This document shows positions 34,236 to 44,344 of a stretch of DNA of 64,000 nucleotides, in pieces (positions within the stretch are counted from its first letter, which is position 1; the number at the start of each line of letters is the position of its first letter). The position numbers and the translations under genes are program-made. A model generated the notes under the pieces. The model had not been told where the DNA came from. It saw only the letters and a program-made list of their open reading frames with translations, and searched no databases. Source of the stretch: Tolypeutes matacus (taxonomy: Eukaryota > Chordata > Mammalia > Cingulata > Chlamyphoridae); contig JAKSZT010054581.1 in the NCBI GenBank assembly GCA_026826555.1, positions 2,969,560 to 3,033,559 on the forward strand, written 5' to 3'.

Positions 34236-34907
34236 TTAGAAGATGATTTTTTTGTGCTTTGAGTTGGGAGTCTGCTCCTTTGATTTTAACATTGGAACAG
34301 CCTCCTTCAGATTCATGGGCTGTAGTGGTGGCATTTCTCCCCACTTCTCACACATCCAGGGCCTTTTCTACCACCTCCTCAGTGAAGACCTTGGAAATAC
34401 CAAATGTAGCAATAAGAACATTCTGAGACATGGAGGTGCCAGGGATGGATAGGATCAACCTTTTCATGGCTCCTGAGAGAAAGCTGACCGGCAATGCATT
34501 TCATAATGGTTCAGCTGCTCCTCAGAAAAAGAAGAAACTCAGATTTGCATCCTCTGAATCTCATCTTTATCAACTTTCTGCTTCTTCTTTTTCTTTTCTT
34601 TGTGATTTATATTCAGGTTTTTTTGTTTTGTTTTGTTTTGTTTTGTTTTGTTTTGTTTTGTTTTGTTGCTGCAGGAGTAAGTAATGATGAGTCTTCCCTT
34701 TCAACTGCTGTTAAATCTGAGGTGTTCTGACTTGAACTTGCCATCCTCTCTTCTGTCTTCTTTCAAGTACCCATCTCCATCCCCATCAGTTTTCTCCAGG
34801 ATGACATCTGTCTTGGTGGACCCAGAGCCCAAGTGAACCGTGGGCACCTCACCCGACTTTCCTGTCTCTCCACCTCTATGTGGGGGTGAATTGGAGGCAT
34901 TTTCCAG
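34236..34907 (-). pseudogene. TAF11P: TAF11 processed pseudogene
   Basis: Intronless minus-strand copy of TAF11, the TFIID subunit whose histone fold pairs with TAF13. The N-terminal half is recognisable from the 'GGETGKSGE' and 'EETDGDADV'-like acidic region (34870-34760). Then come 'EREDSSLL', a lysine-rich linker, 'SFSEEQLN', '[13 protein letters not shown]' and the C-terminus 'NSKHKKIIF' with its stop at 34236-34238. The start codon position reads CTG. An in-frame TGA precedes the 'VSSFSEEQ' motif (about 34540), and a shift follows 'RSAF', so it makes no protein. A GTTTT array (34616-34668) has expanded in the lysine-rich linker. Some UTR probably extends on both sides. Confidence 0.92.
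34616..34668. repeat. (GTTTT)n microsatellite
   Basis: About ten GTTTT units inside the TAF11 pseudogene, in the lysine-codon-rich linker (AAAAC units on the pseudogene strand). Likely grown from the A-rich coding run. Confidence 0.95.
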
Positions 34908-35185
34908 CACTGTGAGAAGAGATCACCCTTCTATCAAAAGCAAGAGCTGGGACGTGCACAGCTCTGCAGCACCAAATTTACCCCCACATTTGTTCTTATT
35001 TCAATGATCTTTGTCTTGTTAGTTTATATTTATTTTCATTCTTCTTTCATCCTTTTACTTTTTGTTAATATTATGGTTTACTTCTGTTTCCTTTTTTAAA
35101 AATGGAAAGTTATATATATATATATATGTGTGTGTGTGGGTGTGTGTGTGTGTCCTTGTAAAAATCATTTTCAAAAATAAGTACG

Positions 35186-35495
35186 TATTTTTTTTATTTA
35201 CTTTTTATTGTGGGTAAAAATCAAAATTTTCACAATACATACCAACATTTGCAAAATGATATATAAATATATATGCATATATGTGTATTTGCTTACAAAA
35301 ATGTTATTTATATACATATATATACATGTATATATATAAATATATTTTAAGAGGTGCTTAGATTACCCAAAATATTACACAGAACCCACTGGGATTCCCA
35401 TGTTGCCCACCTCCCACACCTCCCACCACATCCCACACAAACATCTCCCACAAGTGTGGCCCAACATCCTCAATGGACTTACACATCCTGGGGCC
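35186..35495 (-). mobile_element. tail-only young L1
   Basis: 5'-truncated copy of the terminal 300 bp of the young L1 3'UTR, very close to 12100-12365, including the 'aagaggtgcttagattaccc' and 'cccacctcccacacctcccacc' text. A TA/TG microsatellite lies just left (35110-35155). A duplicated target site is suggested by 'aaataagta' and 'gaataagata' but is not clean. Confidence 0.88.
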
Positions 35496-36268
35496 TTGAG
35501 AATAAGATAACATATATTAACTGCCTACCCCTGTGAAGAGTAAGAAATTTAATAATATTTTTCTTCCTTTCTAAATTCCCAGATCATCTTTCTGTTAAAA
35601 TTTCCTGATATGCTATAGCCAGAATATTTTTACTGTTCCAAAGTAATAGATATCATTTATTTTTGTCATTAATTTTTTATACTTAGTTATATTTTCCAAA
35701 CAGAAAAAATTGTGATTTCTCTATTGTTATGAAAAATAGTGTATATTGTGAGGTTTAACTGAAATTCTAACTCTGACTCTCTCCTTTATAACAACAGGCT
35801 TTTTCTGAAATCCACTGGCTCATTTGTGCTTTTAATTTTTAATTCTTATATACTGTCATTCATCCCTGGTTATCTGTTTCTTGTATCTGTATCTTGTCCC
35901 TCCACCTAGAAATATCTGCTCCTTTGGGGACAGATGTGATTCTTGTAGAACATGGCTTAGTGGACATTGGTTCTGTCTAGTCAATGTGGGTCATGCAGTA
36001 GCTCAGTGAGGTTGCACCAGACCACCTGGGAAACTCCTACAAGTGCACTATAAGTGAGGGCCTGACAGAGTGATAGCAGATGTCATGATGCCCCAGTAAT
36101 GGGTACAGTTGGGGTCACTGACACACACACACACAAATAAAGACAGATTGGCAGGAAAGCAATCTAGAGGTGGATACCAAAGACTAGATGTAAAGACAGC
36201 AATCCTTGCCTGAATAGGAAAGAAAAAGAACAAGACTATCCCCAAGGGCAAAAGATGCTAAGCAGTGA
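35496..36268. other. no gene recognised
   Basis: Single-copy sequence with a short (AC)n run at 36119-36135. No gene seen. Confidence 0.4.
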
Positions 36269-36280
36269 ACTAATTCCTTA

Positions 36281-36990
36281 TTTTTCTTAAGAAGCTTTAG
36301 ATTACATAAATGTTACATTGAAAATATAGGGGATTCCCATATGCCTCACCCTCTCCTTTTCCCACACTTTCCCACATTAACAAAAGCATTCATTAGTGTG
36401 ATACATTTGTTGCAATTAATGAACACATATTGAAGCATTGCTATTAAAACTGAGCTATAGTTTACATTATAGTTTACACTCTGTCCCACACAGTTTTGTA
36501 GGTTTTGACAAAACATATAATAGCCTGAATCAATCATTGCAATGTCATGCAGGGCAGTTCCAATGTCCCCCAAATTCCCCATATTATGCCTAATCTTCCC
36601 TATCTCTCCCCTCAGAACCTCTGGTGGCCACTGCCTTTACATCAATGATACATGTTCTTCCATTGCTAAAATAATAAGTCTATAATAGAATAGTAAGTCT
36701 ACTTTAGTCCATCATTTATTCTCCAAACTCAAGGATTTTGGGATGATGATGCCCACTCTATTTCTAATTGAAATGAGGCTTATGTCCCTGGGGCAGATTA
36801 TGGAACTATCTTAACACTATACTTGTTAATATATGTCTCTGAGACTTAAATTTTTAGTCCATTCATGTGCCATTTGAAACCTGAATCTCATCAGAGTTGC
36901 AACACCTACTCTCCAGTTCATTGGACTCACCCAGGACAACTAAAAAGGAGATGATGATGGACAACTCCCATTCCAAGGAACAGAGAGTGT
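36281..36990 (-). mobile_element. L1 with 5' inversion (twin priming)
   Basis: 36281-36805 is the last 520 bp of an L1 3'UTR on the minus strand (matches 545-1080). 36806-36990 is the adjacent upstream part of the same 3'UTR (matches about 320-505) but on the + strand. The whole is bracketed by 'actaattcctta' (36269-36280) and 'actaattctta' (36991-37001). This is the signature of twin priming. Confidence 0.88.
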
Positions 36991-37295
36991 ACTAATTCTT
37001 AAAAGAGATGGGTAGTCTTATCTCTGGTCTACTGAGGTGAACATTGTGGCTTGGAAAAGTTAAATAATTGGCCCAAATCATATAAGCTTACAAGTAGCAA
37101 AACTTAGAAATGATCCAGAAATTGGGATAAGTGACTAGAGAGATTTGGTATTGAGTCAATGGGTTAACTGGTATAGAATTCTATAAATTACTCTTTAATA
37201 GTAAGGATTGCTTTCAGAACCTGAGATTGAATATGGGATTTAGGCTGCTTAATGATTTGAGCTACTACCAGGTTTACATAGAAGTGTGAAATAGT

Positions 37296-37750
37296 TTCTC
37301 CGGATGGATTGAATTGCATCCCCCCAAAAGATATGTTAAAGTCCTAACCACAGTCCTATGAATAGGACCTTATTTGGAAATAGGGTCTTTGAAAATATGA
37401 TGAGTTAAGATAAGTTCAGACTAGGTTAGAGTAGGTGCTAGTCCCATAAAACTGGCATCCTTATAAGAGAAAGGGAATTCAGACTTAGAGACAGACAGAC
37501 ACAGGGGAGAATGCCCAATCCTGGCAGAGACAGAGACTGAAGTGCTGCAGCTTCAGCTGTAGCTGCCAGCCAAGGAACACCAAGCATTCCTGACAATCTA
37601 CCAGAAACCAGGAAGAGGCAGAGAAGGAGTCTCTGCCACAGATTTCAGTGGGATCAGAACTCTGCTAAGATCTTGATTTTGGATGTCCAGACTTTAGAAT
37701 ATGAGACAATAACTTCCCATTGTTTTAAGCCACCTAAGAAACTAAGACAG
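37296..37750 (+). mobile_element. MLT1/MST-type MaLR solo LTR
   Basis: Starts with 'ggatggattgaattgcatcc' and contains the diagnostic 'tatgttaaagtcctaacc', 'tatttggaaatagggtcttt', 'catccttataagag' and 'ttgttttaagccacctaag' blocks of mammal-wide MaLR LTRs. Sense orientation is +. No internal part is present. Confidence 0.85.
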
Positions 37751-37779
37751 TTCTCAGATAATCATCTCTCACTTTATTA

Positions 37780-38135
37780 TTTAGCAATATGAGCCTTAAC
37801 ACATGCTGTTCTCCCTGCTGAAATGATCTTCCTTCACTTTTCCTCCTGGCAAAACATTGAAGAGTCATTTTATGTGTCTCCTCCTTGCTGAAATCTTTTT
37901 TGCTCCAGAGGGACTGAAATGTACACTGCTCAATGCCTCTACTGTGCATTATGCATACCTCCATTTATAGCACTTAGCAGCATATATTTTAGCAGTCTAT
38001 TTTCTGCTAAAAAAAAAAAAAAAAAAAAGCCATTTTCTCATTAGGCACATAGCTCCTAAAATTTCCTTTGGAGTAATCCTAGGACCAAACACTGTACCTC
38101 TCAAATAACAAGTTCTCAATAAATATATGAGGGCA
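37780..38135 (+). mobile_element. LINE-2 3' fragment
   Basis: 'catgctgttctccctgctgaaatgatcttcc' region (37802-37832) and the end 'caagttctcaataaatatatgag' (38107-38129) match the pattern of L2 3' ends (short dropout with an A run at 38010-38029). Old and diverged. Confidence 0.65.
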
Positions 38136-38291
38136 GAAGGGAAGGAGGCAGGAGAGCAAAGTAAGGCCTCATTTTTGCTTACTTCACTGCTTCCTTAATA
38201 CAATATCTGCTCTCTTTTCAGAAACAAATGTCCAAAGAAAAAAGGTTTTTAATGCCTTTTTAAAAATACAAATATAACATAAAATAATCAG

Positions 38292-38703
38292 TCTATTTTA
38301 AAAAAGAGATTTATTTTATTTCCCCCACCCCCATTATTTGTGCTCACTGTCTGCTTTTCTGTGTCTGCTTGTCTTCTCTTTAGTCAGTACTGGGAATCAA
38401 TCCTGGGACCTTCCAGAGTGGGAGAGAGATGCTCAATCTCTTGCAACACCTCAGCTCCCTGGTCTGTTGCATCTCTTATTGTCTTTCCTCTGTGTCTCTT
38501 TTTGTTGCATCATCTTGCTGCACCAGCTCTCTGTGTAGGTCAGCACTCCCATGCAGGCCATCACTCCATGTAGGCCTGCTCTCTGCTCAGGCCAGCTTGC
38601 CATGTGGGCCAGATTGTTTTTCACCAGGAGGCCCTGGGTATCAAGCCCTGGACTTCCTGTATGGTAGATAGGAGCCCAATCAGTTGGGCCACAACCATTT
38701 CCA
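38292..38703 (-). mobile_element. long DAS SINE
   Basis: About 410-bp minus-strand SINE. The tail side is 'aaaaaagagatttattttattt', the middle has 'tgtctctttttgttgcatca' and 'cttgctgcaccagctctctgtg', and the tRNA-related end is 'ggtatcaagccctggacttcc' to 'gttgggccacaaccatttcc'. This is the long armadillo-type DAS structure and the strongest single clue to the host clade. The plus-strand ORFs inside (38338-38671) are not genes. Confidence 0.88.
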
Positions 38704-39715
38704 GTCTATTTTTATAAGATCTAATTACAGTCCTATCACTTAAGGGAGCCACTCTGAATCTGAAAAAGCCTGAGACTTGGAATGCTGCAAAATATTTTTT
38801 AAACCAGATGAAGATGGAGTGAATATGCATCGTTGTTTGTGGTTAGGACATAGTTGCTGCTCCCTCTTTCCACCCCCTTTCACCCCAGACTACAGTACAA
38901 GCAAGAAGATGCTTATAAAAGCCAAGAAATCCCAGGCACCATACCCCTGATGTCAAACTGGCAGGAACAAGTAAGTTCATACTTTCTTTCTATTCCAATA
39001 TTAATCATACATGATAAGTTGAAATTGAAGGAATCTTGAGACGTCCAAGATTCTGATCCAAGCAAGACTGGCATTTGGACCCCATCATACAAAGGGATAT
39101 TCTATTTTAATTTTCTAAAAGTCATAGCTGGTTGACATTTCTTTTTTTTTTTAATTGACCAAAAGACCTGAATCAAAGAAATGTGTTTCCTGAGAATTCA
39201 CATTTTGAAATAAATTGATTCAATGAATGCAGACATACAACAAAACAGTAAGTTATAGTAGGGGATATATCCTCTTAGCAAAACCAGAGACAAGTCTACA
39301 CGGTTAAAATGACACTGCACATTGGATTTTTAGATAGGCAGAATGGGAAAAGAAAAATACTTCATGGACTGCTATGACAGAGAAGCATGTTTTAAACATT
39401 CTGTTTTTGTTTTAAATAAAATTCAATAGGGTAACAATTTTTAAAATCTTATGTGAACAAAATATAAAAAGTATCCTATACAGGGCACTCGCATACTATG
39501 ACCTGAAGTATCTGCTTTTTCTAGAGTCCTGTTTTGTTTAGATGGAAAAGGGTAGGCCCTTGGGAACATTTTCATATTATCTTTTATATACAGAACAAAA
39601 ATGAGTAAAATAACAAAAATGAGTAAAATTTGTCACATTTCTACTATTCCCCAATGAAAGACAAAGGGGTATATTAAAAGGTGCACTTTAATGGCATTTT
39701 GTGCCTTATTATTCT
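38704..39715. other. no gene recognised
   Basis: Single-copy AT-rich sequence; nothing supported. Confidence 0.4.
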
Positions 39716-39729
39716 AAAAGCATAAAGGT

Positions 39730-40653
39730 CCTTTGAATGATTTTGTATATCTTTCATGCATATTCGGTTGAACCAATCCCCACGAACCCCCCCCCAGACA
39801 CCCTCCCCCCAATAATCCCCCGCAGTGCCCATTGTAACCCTTCTGTGATCCAAAGGATCGGGGGATGGGGCAGGGTCACGATGGGTGGATAATCACACAA
39901 TAAATGAGGGAATCTGAATTCCTAGCNNNNNNNNNNNNNNNNNNNNNNNNNNNNNNNNNNNNNNNNNNNNNNNNNNNNNNNNNNNNNNNNNNNNNNNNNN
40001 NNNNNNNNNNNNNNNNNNNNNNNNNNNNNNNNNNNNNNNNNNNNNNNNNNNNNNNNNNNNNNNNNNNNNNNNNNNNNNNNNNNNNNNNNNNNNNNNNNNN
40101 NNNNNNNNNNNNNNNNNNNNNNNNNNNNNNNNNNNNNNNNNNNNNNNNNNNNNNNNNNNNNNNNNNNNNNNNNNNNNNNNNNNNNNNNNNNNNNNNNNNN
40201 NNNNNNNNNNNNNNNNNNNNNNNNNNNNNNNNNNNNNNNNNNNNNNNNNNNNNNNNNNNNNNNNNNNNNNNNNNNNNNNNNNNNNNNNNNNNNNNNNNNN
40301 NNNNNNNNNNNNNNNNNNNNNNNNNNGTGTAAGTTCATTGAGGTTGGTGGGCCACACTATGGGAGATGTTTGTGTTGGATGTGGTGGGAGGTGTGGGAGG
40401 TGGGCAACATGGGAATCCGAGTGGGTTCCGTATAATATTTTAGGTAATCTAAGCACCTCTTAAAATATATGTATATATATATATAAAAAATAACATTTTT
40501 GTAAGCAAATACACATATATGCATATATATTTATATATCATTTTACAAATGTTTGTATGTATTGTGAGAATTTTGATTTTTACCCATAATAAAAAAAAAA
40601 AAAAAAAAAAAGAGCTGAGAAATAAAAAAAATAAATAAATAAATAAAAAAAAT
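39730..40653 (+). mobile_element. young L1 tail with 5' inversion (twin priming), gap inside
   Basis: 39853-40583 is the + strand L1 3'UTR, from the part matching 13690 down to the poly-A. 39730-39852 carries the adjacent upstream part (matching 13690-13810) in inverted orientation. An N gap occupies 39927-40326. A poly-A with A/T-rich extension runs to 40653. A 9-bp duplication CATAAAGGT flanks it at 39721-39729 and 40659-40667 (14 bp if one mismatch is allowed). Confidence 0.9.
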
Positions 40654-40667
40654 AAAAACATAAAGGT

Positions 40668-41527
40668 ATGGTAGTGTGGATAGCTGAGTTGGGCTGCATT
40701 TTCAAAATTCCAAACAAGGTTTCTTCTGCACTTTAGTTCAATGCCAGCGATCATTATCAATCTCTTCTGGAGACATTTGGCTCTTAAAAGCAGAATCAGG
40801 TGCCACATTCTATCTGGGTTTTAAGGCAGAATAAAACAAGTAACTATTAAAATTACTTTTGAAATAAAATTCCTAAGAAGGATGCCTGACACTGCATAAA
40901 TGAAAAAACTGATGTTTATGTATACATTTTGGGTTGAGATAGGAGAAAATGAGGGACAAAATTCTACTCCATCAGCCCTAAGTTGCAGATGTTTTTTTTT
41001 TCAGCTGAACTATCTGAGCTCTGTTTTGATGGATAAAACTTGATTTTAAACAAAACCTCAATGAAAACCTGTGATGGCATCTAACTGGAATCAAAAGGTG
41101 TTTTCTTTAAAGTGGTAGAGGGAAAAGTTTCATTTAGATTTGGAAACATTAGCTAACAAAAATTTGCTTTTTATTTTAGTATGGTACATATCAATGTAGA
41201 TTAAACATGAGTCTCTTGATATCCTCAGGACTGTGATCTGAATCACATTAACTCTATTCAATACCTCCCCTTGAACTTCCCTTTGAAGCACTTCACAGTG
41301 CACATCATTCAGAGCATGTTTTATTTATGTTGTTTTGACACAAGCAAACTTATAATTTATGAATTTGATTTTAAAACCAGCATGCATGAGAGCTAATCAC
41401 TTCTCCTCATTAGCTTATTCACCAGTATCACAGTTGGAAACCATGAAATCACTTGTAGTCCCATTTGTTAAATCAACAACTTGAGGCACCTCTACGAAGA
41501 TACGATTGACTCATACCACCAGTTTGA
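40668..41527. other. no gene recognised
   Basis: Single-copy sequence leading into the ORF and CpG-rich block. No repeat recognised. Confidence 0.45.
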
Positions 41528-42361
41528 AAGAAGCAGCAAGACAGTAACTCTGCTTCTCATGTGTTTAATGTCACCTATATAGTTACTTTTGTAGTGTTCA
41601 CCTATACAGCAGTATACCCTCCCATTGATTGGAGAAGAATCTCAAGATCTTGGAGAACTTTGAAAGCACCAAACTTGAAACAAGAAGGCAAACAATTTGT
41701 AGCTAAGATTTCTTGGAGTCAAATGCAGTTGTACATGGCCAGAGATAGGATTTTCTGGGACAATCTTGATTGGAAATATCCTGACCTGTTGCCCCTAATT
41801 ATATTGATCACTGTAATTATATTGTTCTTCCTTTGGTTTGGAAACTGTGATCACCATAAAGATAGAGTGTGGAGAAGTAAAAGGCAGAGGGAAGCGGCCA
41901 GCCTTCAGAACTGCAAAGCGAGCCTGGATGCAGCTGTGCAAGCTAGTGGGACAAGCCAGGCTGGGGTCCCACCCCTCGTGCCCCCACCCCGAACCCCACA
42001 CCGCAGGGCACTGCCGCCCATTGGCGCCCTCCACTCTCTACATGCCTTTGCTCCCGTCTCTCCCTCCCTTCCTCCCTCTCTCCCTTTCTCCCCTCTGTCC
42101 TGCCCCATCCAGCCCTGCGTTCCTATGGACAGACACACAGATACTTGCAAGAGGGTGAGAGGCCGCGGGGCGGGGACGAGGCACCGTGGCTGCCCAGGTT
42201 GGAGGAGCCCCTTCGTGTGGGGGCAGCTGCTCTGCCTCCCCTCCGCCTGCCATGCAGTGCCACAGCTGAACCCTCTTTCTGCCTCCCCTTGGGGCAGGAG
42301 GGCTGGTGGTGGTGGAGGAAGCTGTCAGGAGGCAGGACAGAGACCCGGGCCCCGGACGTAG
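41528..42361 (+). CDS. unrecognised ORF with a possible single membrane span
   Basis: The frame is open from 41528 to 42361. There is no ATG near the open start; the first in-frame ATGs are about residues 55 and 59 counted from 41561 ('MQLYMARDR'). Residues 76-93 (about 41786-41839) form a strong hydrophobic span 'LPLIILITVIILFFLWF', preceded by acidic/aromatic 'FWDNLDWKYPD' and followed by basic 'KDRVWRSKRQR', which would place the C-terminus in the cytoplasm. The first 110 codons have ordinary base use; after about 41890 the frame enters the CpG-rich block and becomes proline-rich, so it may be an exon ending near 41880. Acceptor-like AGs lie near 41581 and 41591. I do not recognise the protein; chance openness remains likely. 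Confidence 0.2.
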   Translation, partial: KKQQDSNSASHVFNVTYIVTFVVFTYTAVYPPIDWRRISRSWRTLKAPNLKQEGKQFVAKISWSQMQLYMARDRIFWDNLDWKYPDLLPLIILITVIILFFLWFGNCDHHKDRVWRSKRQREAASLQNCKASLDAAVQASGTSQAGVPPLVPPPRTPHRRALPPIGALHSLHAFAPVSPSLPPSLPFSPLSCPIQPCVPMDRHTDTCKRVRGRGAGTRHRGCPGWRSPFVWGQLLCLPSACHAVPQLNPLSASPWGRRAGGGGGSCQEAGQRPGPRT

Positions 42362-42560
42362 ACGGCGACGCGCTTGGAGTCTGAGGGCTGGAGCGGGTGC
42401 CGATGGTGTGGCTGTCGCCGTTCTAGTCTCGGCTCCCCCGGGGTCGCCGGCAGCCCAGCGTCTCCCGTGGGCGCGGCGGGCGCGGGGCGCAGTGCAGGGC
42501 TGGTTCGCCTGCTTCTGCTGGAGGTTCTGTGTGAGGTGGAAAGGGGGGCTGGCAGGAGAA
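42120..42560. promoter_or_regulatory. CpG-rich block, candidate promoter
   Basis: Sharp rise in G+C and CpG compared with neighbours (for example 'ggccgcggggcggggacgagg' in two parts near 42162, 'ggacgtagacggcgacgcgc' near 42353, 'gggcgcggcgggcgcggggcg' near 42469). It does not match any L1 or LTR in the window, lies in the least repetitive part, and has no poly-A or target duplication. GC-box-like GGGGCGGGG occurs near 42166. Direction and transcript are unknown; overlapping ORFs on both strands are probably composition effects. Confidence 0.5.
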
Positions 42561-42569
42561 AAGAGCTCT

Positions 42570-44340
42570 GTCCCTGCAATTTGCAAGTCCTGAGGTGGTT
42601 GTGGAGACAGAGAGAGAGAAGGAGCAGGGATTCAGGCCTTTCCCGATTGGTTTCCTTCAACCGGAGGCACAAGAGGTGCGCTTGGGGCATGTGAGGAGGA
42701 ACCTGTTGCGGTGTGTCCCTTATTCATTGTTTCCCTTATTCATTGTTTCTAAGGGAGGAAGCCTTTCTGCTAAGGCTCTTTGCCCCCAGCTGAGGCCGCA
42801 TACAGTGACTGTGTTTATCAAATATAGCAATCAGTGTATTCCTCTGCCTAGGTGGAGTTTGGCTGCCTGAAAGCGGCAAGAGATCAAAGACCTGGTTTTG
42901 TGTGTGGGGGGGTTGGTCGCTTTTTTTTGGATTAGTGGGAAAGGGAAGAAGAAGAAAGAGGACCATGGCAGTGATTTTTACAATTATGTGCTTCTTTCTT
43001 TCTTTTTTAAGTTTTGAGGGTAAAGTTCTGTTATTTTCCAGACACCTTAGGATTGACATGACAGAATCGTCTACTTATTAAATGAACAGTTTATAAGAGA
43101 GTCAGGTAGTGACAGCATCCATGGTGGAGGTGAAGTTGGAGTGCGATAAACAATGATCTAGCTTCTCTTCAGGCTAACATCTTTATTTTTGCTGGGTTGA
43201 GATATGAGATCTTTGGCAACATATGGGGAGAACACGAATGCTAAAAGTAATCCCCTCTCCCTGGGTTTTCCCTATTTTATTCTTTGCATCTATCTGTCTA
43301 TTTGGGTTGTATATGGTGGGTTTGGTGTTTTGAAAAGTATTATAAGGTGATATTTCTGACATAATATTTTATTAGCTGGGCTAAGTTTTTTATGAACAGC
43401 TGCTCTGTGTTTGTAGCTATTAAATAATAAATGAAGTGGAATAAAAGCCCAGAAATTTCATTTTGCAGATTCAGACTTTTAATGTAGGCATAGATTTATA
43501 TTATTTTGTTAAATCTCATTCTACTGCTCATTTTTGGAGACTCTTTTTTTTTTTGGCCTAGTGAATGAGAATCTATGTTAATAAACCTGTCTGGCAGTTA
43601 TCAAGGAATTATTTTTCCCCAGGGAAATTTTTGTAACACAATTTTGGAGTCTACTCAGACAATTATATGTAAGAATTTATATGTAGAAAATGGAGGCTTT
43701 CTTTAAAAAAAAAAAGCAGTATCATCTAATTTGAAGGAAAAATATCATGATGTAAAAGCATTTGTTATTTATTTCTTTAGATATGATGTAGAAAGTCATC
43801 TGAAAATAATATTGCTTATTCCATTTTTAATTTGGTGAATTGGCTTCTGTTGCTATAAAGAAGAGACTGTTTAGTATGGCCTAAAATAGTGGTCTTCTTC
43901 TAAAGAGAAAAAAATTATCCTAAATTGTTGCCCTAGATACATAGACAGATTACTATTATTGCATAGCTAAATTTATAAAGGCCTTGAAAGTACATTTATG
44001 CACACTTAAAATCTCTTTGAAGTTACATCTAACAATGATCATGCCAACACCTTTGAGTTCATCAAATTTATTAGTTCCTGCTTTGACTTCCAGCCTTGAT
44101 TAGCTAAATGAGTTGAAATTCTGCCCAAAGGCTCAGATCTCAGTGCATGGCTCTGGTAGTCCCTTGATAAAATGTTAGTTTCTTTTCCTTTCCCCTTAAG
44201 GATGGTCCAAAGAATATTGGTACTGAAATTTGTTCAGGCCTTATCATGAATTGTGGAGTGGAGTTCTAAAGCATTCCAAGAGTTTTGACTTTTACTTAGA
44301 TTAGCATACTCATCAGCTCTTTGAAGTATTAAAAAAGATA
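42570..44340. other. no gene recognised
   Basis: Single-copy sequence falling from moderate to high A+T. If the CpG block is a promoter, an unseen first intron could lie here. No supported ORF or repeat. Confidence 0.4.
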
Positions 44341-44344
44341 AGCT

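Noticed and set aside
38338..38671. three overlapping + strand ORFs
   Set aside because: They lie inside a minus-strand DAS SINE.
39893..40456. 187-codon ORF across 39927-40326
   Set aside because: Mostly translated N residues from an assembly gap inside an L1 tail.
42038..42586. 182-codon minus-strand ORF in the CpG-rich block, with overlapping + strand ORFs
   Set aside because: High G+C removes stop codons in several frames at once; alanine/arginine/proline-rich translation with no recognisable domain.
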